Both the position numbers and the translations under genes were made by a program. A model generated the notes under the pieces. The model saw nothing but the letters and a program-made list of their open reading frames with translations, searched no databases and was not told the DNA's origin. Below, piece by piece: positions 32,191-40,700 of a stretch of DNA of 64,000 nucleotides (within the stretch, counting starts at the first letter, position 1; each line of letters begins with the position of its first letter). The stretch is from Lentinus brumalis. Lineage: Eukaryota > Basidiomycota > Agaricomycetes > Polyporales > Polyporaceae. The DNA is taken from assembly GCA_001792895.1 (NCBI GenBank), contig MARA01000008.1:1116001-1180000 (forward strand), given 5' to 3'.

Positions 32191-34375
32191 CAATCCCACG
32201 TCCGTTGTCGTGGGGAGTCCTGCTTCCCAGACTATTCAGGGGAAGCAGGTGCGCGTGCTCGAGTCACGTGCAATGGAGGTCTACGAGGATAACCTAGAGG
32301 CGGCGCGTCAGCATCTGCGCGACTACGCTGCGGACATATGCGCGGATTCCAGTGATACCCCGCTTCCTCCGTTCCGGGCGATCAATCACACCATTCCGCT
32401 GAAAGATCCCTCGAAGATCTACACTTGGCGGCCATCCAAGTGTCCGGATGCTCATCGTGAGAGCTGGATTGAAAAGCGCGATGCTTACCTGAAGTCCGGC
32501 CGGTGGCAGATGTCCACGGCTCGGAACACATCCCCAATGCTGCTGCTCACCAAACCGGGCACCGGCGTGAAGGGTGTTCCGCCCCGCTTGCGCGTTGTCT
32601 GTGACCTGCGTGAGCGGAATGCTAATACGCATAAAATGACCTCACCATTGCCGGACATGGAGGGAATCTTGCGTCGACTCGCGCGCAAGAAATATCGGTC
32701 GCTCATTGATGGCAAGGACGCGTATGAACAAATCCGGATTGACCCGGAACACGTTGAGCGCACTGCGATGGCGACACCAGATGGGAACATGGTCAGCCTA
32801 GTTCTCCAACAAGGTGACTGCAACGCAGTCGCGACGTACCAATCTTTGATGAACCACATCTTCAGCGACCTTCTCGGCTCCTGCCTGAGCGTGTATCTGG
32901 ATGATATCGTGGTCGGGTCGGACACGTTAGCCGAGCATATTCGCGACTGTAAGAAGGTTATCGACATCTTACGTCGTGAGAAGCTCTACCTGAGCGCATC
33001 GAAACTGCAGTTCCTGCGGCCAGAGCTCAAGGTGCTCGGGCGAATCATTGACGACCGCGGTATCCGGATGGATCCCGATAAGGTGGATAGCGTGCTGGCC
33101 TGGAAGGTGCCGACGTCCAAGGAGCTGCTTCGCGGCTTTCTGGGCTCTGTTGGGTACCTTGCAGACGATATTGCCACCGTTCGGATTCCTATGGGCATTC
33201 TGACAGCACTAACGGGGTCAGATGCGGCCTTCGTGTGGGACTACACTCACCAGCGGGCCTTTGACGATATCAAACGGCTTGTGCATGCTCATCGCGAGCA
33301 CCACCGACGGCCGCTCGAGTACGGTGCGGATAAAGAGCCTATCTGGCTGGTTACCGATGGTTCTCATGGCGGCATCGCGGGCGTCGTATCGCAGGGTCCT
33401 GACTATCGGTCCGGTCGCGTAGCTGCCTTCTTCTCTGCGAAGTTGTCGTCAGCACAGTCAAACTATCCGGTGCACGAAATTGAGATGCTCGCCGGGGTCG
33501 AGGCAATGCTGCGGCACCGCGACATCCTGCAGGGATGCCACTTCACCTGGGTGACGGATCACAAGGGCTTGATCCATTTGATGAAGCAGCGGAATCTGTC
33601 TGGCCGACAGGCCCGATGGTTAGAAAAGATCTCGGAGTTTGACTTCGAAATCCAGTACATACCCGGTGTCGAGAATGTCCTCGCCGACGCCCTGTCGCGC
33701 ATCTATACGAATGACGGCCCGGGCACTGTACGGGCCCCGTCCGAGTATGCGCAGCACGATGAGGATGACAGCACCCCAGTGCGGCTAGCTGCGCATGCCA
33801 TATCCATGCCTGTCCTGGTCGGGCTGGAGGCTATGGCTGCTGCTCCGGACACCCTGCGTCGTGCACCGCGCCGCGCTGCGGCTGGAGGGCGCGCTCCTTC
33901 ACAGCCACCTCCGGGTCGCACACCGCAGACGGTCGTGCCTATCACTCCACGCGATCCCCAGGCGAAGAAGCTCCAGGCTCGCGAACGAGCTCGGGCCGCG
34001 GCCGTCCAAACGCGCGAACAGCAGAAGCTTGACGCGACTCTTGCGGACTTGCATACACCAGCCCCATCTGCTCCTCGTAAGATGAAGGAGCCTACTCCTC
34101 CTGCGGAGTCGGGCCGTCCTGAGACATCGCGTGAGTTCGCGAAGCGGATAAAGCGTGTCGTCCTTCGCGTCAATGACGAAGGACGGGAGGGCGCGAACCC
34201 ACGGGTACCGTTGCGAACCCCACGGGTACCGTTGAACCGACCGAGGATCTACCTAGCGAAACGTCAGCGACAGCAACGGATACGTCAGTGGCGCACAACC
34301 GGTCGTCCCCGACGAGGATCTACCGCCGCCGCCAGCAGTATTGCTGGGCGACCGCTTTCTCGAGCTGTTAGCTGA
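32117..34375 (+). CDS. pol: Reverse transcriptase - RNase H
   Basis: This part of Pol copies the element RNA and removes the template. RT motifs: LRVVCDLRERN, PLPDMEGILRRL, LIDGKDAYEQIRI (catalytic Asp), MATPDGNMVSLVLQQGDCNA, and the polymerase box SVYLDDIVVGSD (YLDD). The thumb region contains VLGRIIDDRGI and LLRGFLGSVGYLADD. RNase H motifs: WLVTDGSHGGIAGVVSQ (first Asp), VHEIEMLAGVEAM (Glu), FTWVTDHKGLIHLM (Asp) and the usual end IPGVENVLADALSR. After this the frame becomes an Ala/Arg/Pro-rich linker of about 220 residues and stops. The frame opens inside the protease, so there is no true start codon. Catalytic residues are intact. Confidence 0.95.
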   Translation: MINLLNYDLILGTPFLFQHRISLGFNPTSVVVGSPASQTIQGKQVRVLESRAMEVYEDNLEAARQHLRDYAADICADSSDTPLPPFRAINHTIPLKDPSKIYTWRPSKCPDAHRESWIEKRDAYLKSGRWQMSTARNTSPMLLLTKPGTGVKGVPPRLRVVCDLRERNANTHKMTSPLPDMEGILRRLARKKYRSLIDGKDAYEQIRIDPEHVERTAMATPDGNMVSLVLQQGDCNAVATYQSLMNHIFSDLLGSCLSVYLDDIVVGSDTLAEHIRDCKKVIDILRREKLYLSASKLQFLRPELKVLGRIIDDRGIRMDPDKVDSVLAWKVPTSKELLRGFLGSVGYLADDIATVRIPMGILTALTGSDAAFVWDYTHQRAFDDIKRLVHAHREHHRRPLEYGADKEPIWLVTDGSHGGIAGVVSQGPDYRSGRVAAFFSAKLSSAQSNYPVHEIEMLAGVEAMLRHRDILQGCHFTWVTDHKGLIHLMKQRNLSGRQARWLEKISEFDFEIQYIPGVENVLADALSRIYTNDGPGTVRAPSEYAQHDEDDSTPVRLAAHAISMPVLVGLEAMAAAPDTLRRAPRRAAAGGRAPSQPPPGRTPQTVVPITPRDPQAKKLQARERARAAAVQTREQQKLDATLADLHTPAPSAPRKMKEPTPPAESGRPETSREFAKRIKRVVLRVNDEGREGANPRVPLRTPRVPLNRPRIYLAKRQRQQRIRQWRTTGRPRRGSTAAASSIAGRPLSRAVS

Positions 34376-36000
34376 GAGTACGGAGGGCGTGGATTTGCTG
34401 AAGGCACTGCGTGGTCGCTATGGCGAGGACCGCTTCTTCGCGAAGATTCTTGAAAAACCTAAGGAATACAAAAACTTCCGTCAATCTGACGGACTGATCT
34501 TCATCCGCGAGCGCGGACAAGAAAGGCTATGCTTACCGAAGTCCTGATCGAAGGGCGGAGCGTGCGGGAGATTGCGATTACTCACGCACACTCAATTCTG
34601 GCGCACTTAGGTGCCTACAAGACGCAAGGATTGCTGCGCGATCACGTCTGGTGGAAAACCATGATGCAGGATGTTCAGAAATATTGCGACACATGTCAGA
34701 CATGCAAGCGGAGCAAACCTTCGAATCAGAAGCCTTACGGGTTATTGAACCCTCTTCCAGTTCCTAGCAAGCCTTGGGAAGCCATAGGGATCGACTTCGT
34801 CGGCCCGCTTCCGCAATCTAAAGACCGAGACAGTCAGTATGACTCAATCACAACGATTATTGACTTGCTTACTGGCATGGTGCACTTGGTGCCCAGCCGG
34901 ACGGATTACACCGCGAAGGACGTCGCCGAGCTCGTGTTTGCAGAAGTGTACAAGCATCATGGTCTACCGCGAGCAATAGTCAGCGATCGGGACGTGTTGT
35001 TTACGAGCCTCTTTTGGTCTCACCTTCACTCGCTTCTCGGTGTGGAGCTACACATGTCGAGTGCGTACCACCCGGAGTCGGACGGCTCGACGGAGCGGGC
35101 TAATCGTACTGTCGGACAGATGTTACGTCAGTGCATCGGACCCAACCAAAGGGATTGGGTGTCAAAGCTCCCGCAATTGAGTTTGCCATTAACCTCGCGC
35201 GTTCGGACTCTACGGGCTACGCGCCGTTCTTCTTGAACACCGGCCGCATGCCGCGCACCATGGTCTGGGAGGACCCAGCTAAGGACGAGTACCCGGGCGT
35301 GCGTGCTTACGCTCAGCGGGTGAAGAACGCGGTCATCGCCGCCCACGACAGTATCATTGCCGCGCGGGTCAAGCAGACGCGCGACGCAAACCGTCGCCGT
35401 CGTCCCGCTCCCTTTGTGAAGGATGACTTGGTGTATTTATCCACTAAGAACATATCGCTCCCTCGAGGGTATTCGAGGAAGCTGGCGCCGAAATTCATCG
35501 GGCCGTACAAGATCACACAAGATTTTGGGAATAACTCTTACCGGATTGACCTACCCACCGACCTCAAACGTCGGGGCATCCACGATGTCTTCCACTCCTC
35601 CCTCCTGCGTGTACACGAGCCGAACGATGACCGTCTGTTTCCGGGGCGTCTGGTGAGCCAAGTCGCCGATCTTGAAGAGAAGGACGGCGAGTGGGCGATC
35701 GACAAGATCCTATCGCATCACGGTAGCGGAGAGGAGGCTCTGTTCGAGGCTCAGTGGCGTTCGGGTGACAAAACATGGGTGCCGTACTCAACGATTAAGC
35801 ACCTCAGCGCGCTGAAGGCGTACTTCGAACTTCTTGACGTCAATGGCGTTGCTGACTTGAAGGAGGGTACTGGAACCCCTCCAGCCGACGATCCACAAGT
35901 CTTTTTGGGGTCGTTGAGGTCAGACATTGGAGCTGGAGGTCAACGTCAGTATAAGAGGCGTCGACAGCGGGCACGGAATGGCAGGAACACCGTCCGGGAA
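34341..36000 (+). pseudogene. Integrase with chromodomain, frame broken
   Basis: The integrase starts in one frame (LLGDRFLELLAEST), shifts at about 34540 into the frame with the HHCC zinc finger (ITHAHSILAHLG, DTCQTCKRSK) and DDE core (IGIDFVGPLP, IVSDRDVLFTS, HPESDGSTERAN), then shifts again near 35170 (DWVSKLP continuing as AIEFAINLARSDSTGYAPFF). The GPY/F-type region LAPKFIGPYKITQDFGNNSY is followed by a chromodomain (EWAIDKILSHHG, FEAQWRSGDKTWVPYSTI, LKAYFELL). Chromodomains steer such elements to marked chromatin. Here the insertion nonetheless sits in a promoter. All three DDE residues are present. Confidence 0.93.
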
Positions 36001-36129
36001 CCTCCCGCCTCTTCCAGCTTCTCTCTCTCTCGTTCACTTAGCCCACTTCTTCTCTTCGCCTTCACCATCCTCCTCACCGTCTCCCACCTTGTCACCTCGC
36101 TCCTGATCATCCACACCACTGCGCTCATC

Positions 36130-36819
36130 ATGTCCGACGTCGCCGACCGCCACCCGTACCTTCGCCGCCTCGAGGGGAGCAACGACCTGCTCATCCGCGA
36201 CGAAGAGGACTTCATGCACCGCTTCACGGCACATCAGGTCCGCCTCTACTGCAAGTTCGACTTCGCCCTTCGCAACGGGAAGTTCGACCCGAAGAAGGGG
36301 GCCTATGCAGGCGGCTACGACGCGTTCGCGCATCTCTGGAACCGGGCAACGAACTTCACTTACCGGTTCAGCACCCTCGAGGAAGACGGCATCACCGTCT
36401 CCGTGAACGGCGAGCACCCCGACGCCGATCGCATCGCCCCTCTTCCCACTCCCGCTAAACCACCGCCCCGCTTCTCCGACTCGCAGGAGGACGCTATCCA
36501 GGGGTTGCTGTGGGACCTTGCCGCTCGAGACACGCGGAAGCGCAAGCGGATCGACGAGAGCCGGGCTCAGCGCAAGCAGAAGCGCGCTTATGCTGAGGAG
36601 GAGAAGGTCGACATGGTCTTCGGTGGCCTGCTCGACGACGACGAGGAGTTGGAGCAGTTCGATGGGATGACGAAGATCAGGCGCAACAAGAAGACCGGAC
36701 GCCGCGACGAGACTCCGGTTGCTGGACCTTCCGGGACACGCAGGGCGCGGGCGGAGAGCGTCGCCGAGAGCGTTGTCGAGGTCGAGAAGGACAAGGACAC
36801 CGACGCGATGGCGGATTAG
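36130..36819 (+). CDS. Extra 3' ORF downstream of integrase (unknown function)
   Basis: 229 residues from ATG (MSDVADRHPYLRRL) to TAG, in frame with the integrase and not separated from it by a stop. It may be the C-terminus of Pol or a separate protein. A CT-rich stretch of about 120 bases just upstream of the ATG resembles basidiomycete 5' leaders, which favours separate expression. Features: a compact N-terminal region with FMHRFTAHQVRLYCKFDFAL and AYAGGYDAFAHLWNRATNF, then a Pro-rich linker, a Lys/Arg-rich helix (RKRKRIDESRAQRKQKRA), an acidic DDDEELEQF segment and a basic tail. It has no protease, RT, envelope or chromodomain motif. I do not recognise the family. Confidence 0.7.
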   Translation: MSDVADRHPYLRRLEGSNDLLIRDEEDFMHRFTAHQVRLYCKFDFALRNGKFDPKKGAYAGGYDAFAHLWNRATNFTYRFSTLEEDGITVSVNGEHPDADRIAPLPTPAKPPPRFSDSQEDAIQGLLWDLAARDTRKRKRIDESRAQRKQKRAYAEEEKVDMVFGGLLDDDEELEQFDGMTKIRRNKKTGRRDETPVAGPSGTRRARAESVAESVVEVEKDKDTDAMAD

Positions 36820-36863
36820 GTGAGAGTATCGTTCGTGCGTCATCACGATACTCGGAGGGCGTA

Positions 36864-37127
36864 TGTAACGGGCGCGTACCTTTCCTTTCCCGGGCTCCGC
36901 GCCACATTACTTTCTCTCTCTCTTTGCCCCGAGTTCCTGCCTAGACCGTCCTTTGCGTTCCTGTTCCTAGTGCGCACGGACCATCCAGAGTAGTATATAA
37001 GAGTAGGCAGTTTTGCATGTAGTCGTTAGCGTTCACAAGAGAGCAGACTTGCAACCTGTCTTTGTATCGTGTGCGTTCTAGACCGTGTGACCAGAGCCTT
37101 TCCTATTCAGGAATCGTCACGGTTACA
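36864..37127 (+). repeat. 3' LTR (264 bp)
   Basis: The same sequence as the 5' LTR with T3 instead of T5 near its start and one CT repeat fewer. It ends 87 bases before the NUP96 start codon. The preceding purine-rich GGAGGGCG is a weak candidate polypurine tract. Confidence 0.95.
36994..37000 (+). promoter_or_regulatory. TATA box of the 3' LTR, facing NUP96
   Basis: TATATAA lies 215 nt upstream of the NUP96 ATG in the same direction, so the 3' LTR could supply a new start site for NUP96. Confidence 0.6.
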
Positions 37128-37132
37128 GGGCG
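37128..37132 (+). repeat. Target-site duplication, right copy (GGGCG)
   Basis: Matches the five bases before the 5' LTR. Confidence 0.9.
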
Positions 37133-37214
37133 CTCTGTGTCTTGAACTCTTGCCGCCACCACGTTCTCGCTTGTCTTCTGAGCTCCTTCTCGCTGCTTAG
37201 CTCGATTACCGACC
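37133..37214 (+). promoter_or_regulatory. NUP96 side of the split bidirectional promoter / 5' leader
   Basis: The only native DNA left between the element and the NUP96 ATG, 82 bp and CT-rich, like a basidiomycete transcription-start/leader region. All upstream elements of the native promoter have been moved 9.7 kb away. Confidence 0.6.
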
Positions 37215-40200
37215 ATGGCGCGCTTCAGAGCCTACGTGACTGACAGCGAGGAGGAGGAGGAAGATGTCTCCATGGAGGTCCCGCCCCCGAAAACTGCAGA
37301 GCCAGAGCCCGAAGACTCTTCGATGGACGAGGACGAACTCCGCGTCGCGCCGCGTCGACGCGCCCATGCGAAGCAGAGCTCTAGCGAGGAGGACGAAGAT
37401 GATGACGAGGATGACGAGGATGACGATGAGGAGGAAGAGGAGGGGGAAACGGGGAGCGAAAGCGAAGCCGAGGAAGAGGGTAGGCAGCAGGGGCGTAGTG
37501 GTGCGCAACCCGTGCAAACGCGACACGGAGACCCAACCATAATTCCATGGGCGAGGGAGATTGGTGTCGACCCCCAGAAGATGCACGTCATGCAAACGTC
37601 GCTGTTCCGGATGCCCGAGGAAGAGAAGGCCCTCAAGGCTCTCAATGAGCCACACCCGCGTCGCAGGCTCATACTCACGTCGAATTTGAGCCGGAAACAC
37701 AGCAGGGGCTCGGAAGGAGACGGGCTGCGCGCAGATTCGCGTCAGGTACGTGGTTGTCGCTCAGTGTACGCGCTCAGGTGCTCAGCTGGCGGACATATAG
37801 CGCACATCGTTCGCTCACGACATCGAGGCCGAGCCATATAGGCCGTCGCGCAAGTATGCGCGTGTTGAAAGCTCCGCATCCGCTTTCGTTGGCCGCGAAA
37901 GCGCCTACGTGGATGCTGGATTGGCTTTGGGTCGATCCTTCCGCGTAGGCTGGGGACCGGGAGGGACACTCGTTCACCTCGGAGAACTCTGTGGTCCACA
38001 TAGTACACCGTGCGTAGTTTCCATACTGTCCCGCCTCGCGTCTTGACGTGACTCTTGAGTAGAAATGCGTCTGCGAACGCGTCAACGGTCAAGCTAACCA
38101 CTGTCCCATTGGTTGCTGGTGGTGCCGCAGATGCATCGGCGCAAAGCTCCCGGCTCCTCAACCACCATCTCAGCAACACCGTGATCGAGGAGGATGCTGA
38201 TGGTATCCCATTCGCGAACCCCTCTCGGGAGCTCAACTTCGCGTCCTTTGTCTCCCAGTTCCCTTCCACCGACCAGTCATTCGAGCCGACCTTGTTCCGT
38301 CTCGGACATGCGCTCTTCGACACCATCGACTTCCGCCTGGATAACATACCCGATATCAACGTTCGGCAACGCGTTGCGAACATACGGCGCAAGGCCGAGC
38401 TGTCGAAATGGCTGAAAAACGCTGTCTCCTCGGCTATGGAAACTGACCTACGTGCACACCTGGACGCCAAGTGGCATTATATCGTGTTCACCTTGCTGAG
38501 TGGGTACCATGTGGAGCGCGCTTGCGACGCGGCCTCGGACAGTGGCAACGTCAAGCTCGCATCGCTCATCGCTCAGTGCCCGGGCGACGCAGAGTTCCGC
38601 GCAGACCTCCAGGAGCAGCTCGCGATATGGCGCGAGCAGCGCATCGACGCGCACATCGGGGAGAACACGCGCAAAATTTATGCTCTCTTAGCCGGGGTGG
38701 TGGACACGCTCCAAGGGTCCGGCGGAAGCGGTGTAGAGCACTGTCCCGACGTCGACCTTGCGAAGGGCCTGGACTGGAAGCGCGCCTTCGGACTACAGTT
38801 GTGGTTCGGGATGCCCATGGACGCGTCTGTTGCGGAAGTGTTCCGCGCGTACGACGACCTTTGGCAAGAGGGTCTCTCGAGCGTTCCAGCGCCCGTGCCC
38901 TGGTATGCTGAGCGTTCAACCTCAGAACAAGCCGCATCCCAATGGGCGAAGACGTCGGATGCGCAGCCGCCAGACGCGCTGTACTCCTTGATCAAGCTCT
39001 TCGCGGACCCGGCATGCAACCTTTCGACGATACTTTCCTCCTTCTCGTTCAGTCCTTCTCCCACTGACTACCGCCTGCCTTGGCACCTCTACATCATCAT
39101 CTCGCGCTGTCTCCGCATACGCGACCTGGCGGACCGGGACACGCCGGTCCGCCACAGTGACGACGGCGAGGAGGAAGACGTGGAGGGACACAGTCCGAGT
39201 GCGGACCTGCTGGCCAACAGCTATGCGTCTCAGCTGGAGCAGATGGGTATGATCCAGGAGGCGGTGTTTGTCTTGCTGCACCTCGAGGGGTCTGCAGGGT
39301 GCGTGCTTCTCTTATCACTCTCGTCCACGCGTGTGTTCACCATGTGGCTTGCCATAGACGAGCCAAGGCGATCAAGGAATTGCTCACTCGCTGTGCCGCG
39401 AAGCTGGACGATTGGGTGACTCGCGGACTCGTTGGCAGTCTGAAGCTGCCGATGGCCTGGGTCAACGAGGCGAAGGTACGCTGATCGGGTGTCTTCCCCA
39501 AGTACACGCTGACACCGTTACGTCACATCCAGGCCGTCCATGCACTCGCCAGCGGTAATTTGTACGATGCGTACGACTTGTACATCGCCGCTGGACTTTA
39601 CGATCCTGCGCATGACATCGCGGTTCTCGAGCTCGCGCCCGATGCGGTCATCCGACAGGACCTCCTGCTGCTCAGGGAGCTCTTCGAGGTGTTTGAGGGA
39701 CGTCCAGTAAGCGGCTGGAACGAGCGCGGGAAGGTCAGCCGTTCATTCCAACTGTCTCTGGAACCCGTGAACTAATGTCCCGCCTGCCGCAGGTGTTTTT
39801 GGACTACGCGCACGCCCTCACTCGACTGCCACTGCTGCGCGAGGAACTTGTGCAGGGCGACGGCTCGTTGCCCGCAGACGAAGCCGCCGAGTTGGATCAG
39901 CTCAGCCGGAGCGTACCCAAGCTCGTCAGCATCCTCCCGGACGTCCTCCCCGACCGCTCCGACGTCCGGCACAACGCCGCCATTGCGGAGATGACGAACA
40001 AGCTCGTCTATCACCTCGACCGCACCCGCCCGCTTGCCATCGTACGTGTCCGCCTTCTCTGCTCGCCTTCCGTGGTCATCGCCGCATGGTCGAAGCTGAT
40101 GCTGACGGGATCACTTTGTATCAGGCACAAGCGCAGATCCGGACGCCGTTCTTTAGTGACGCGACGCGTATGCGCAATATCCACTCTACGATGTACGAAA

Positions 40201-40229
40201 AGTTCCTCCGGACAGTCGAGGTTGCGTAA
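37215..40229 (+). CDS. NUP96: Nucleoporin Nup96 (Nup145C homologue)
   Basis: A scaffold subunit of the Y-shaped (Nup84/Nup107-160) complex of the nuclear pore. Exon 1 (37215-37745) begins MARFRAYVTDSEEEEEDV, is very acidic, and contains REIGVDPQKMHVMQTSLFRM. Exon 2 (from 37801) continues in phase with RTSFAHDIEAEPYRP and the family hallmark SFRVGWGPGGTLVHLGELC. The long helical Nup96 solenoid follows (SKWLKNAVSSAMETDLRAHL, WHYIVFTLLSGYHVERACDA, ACNLSTILSSFSFSPSPTDY, LPWHLYIIISRCLRIRD, NSYASQLEQMGMIQEAVFVL, then the last exons with AIKELLTRCA, LYIAAGLYDPAHDIAVLELA and FSDATRMRNIHSTMYEKFL). The length, roughly 900 residues, is normal for Nup96. No Nup98 GLFG or autoproteolytic part is fused to it. 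The retrotransposon ends 87 bases before its ATG. Confidence 0.88.
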
Positions 40230-40700
40230 TTGGACAAGTATGTACTGCTGAATGTTTTGCTTTCAATGCTATCGGACCTCGATCTTTTTTGCCTCCTTCC
40301 ATGCGAACGGCGACAGCGGGCATCGTATCACTGTCAGGACTTCAATGCACCTAGCGCTCACATTAAAAGCGAAGCAAGGTGTTACAGCTAAAAGCTCGAG
40401 GAGATCATGGCGATATGACTACTGGAACCCTAGGAACATCTGCCTCTTAGCTTCGATATCGGGCTCGACTTTGCCAAATCTGCTCTCGCTTGCATCCCTT
40501 CACATTAGCGCCCTGGTCAAACAACGCGCCAAATATGCACAAACACGAGCTCTGGCACCAAAGTTCGGCGTCGTCCTACATACATAGTAAGAACACAGCA
40601 TGTCGCGTTAGGTGCAACGATGGAATCGGCTGACCAATTCCAGCGTTGTGCCAGTCAGTAACAGCTAGGTAGATAAGCTCCCCAAGATCCCGTCGACACT
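40230..40700. other. Convergent intergenic region NUP96 / P450
   Basis: The 3' UTRs of two converging genes. No other gene was recognised. Confidence 0.5.

Larger units (their letters stand above)
27397..37127 (+). mobile_element. Complete Ty3/gypsy chromovirus LTR retrotransposon
   Basis: A 9.73-kb element bounded by TGTAAC...GGTTACA LTRs and a GGGCG target duplication. Order: 5' LTR, leader, gag, CCHC zinc knuckle, acidic repeat block, aspartic protease, reverse transcriptase, RNase H, integrase with GPY/F-type region and chromodomain, extra ORF, 3' LTR. Domain order (integrase last) and the chromodomain identify a chromovirus of the Ty3/gypsy group. The LTRs differ only in a T tract (T5 versus T3) and a CT tract (6 versus 5 repeats), so insertion is recent. 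The coding region has at least seven frame breaks, so this copy is unlikely to be autonomous unless the breaks are sequencing errors or are bypassed. It lies in the same orientation as NUP96. Confidence 0.95.
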
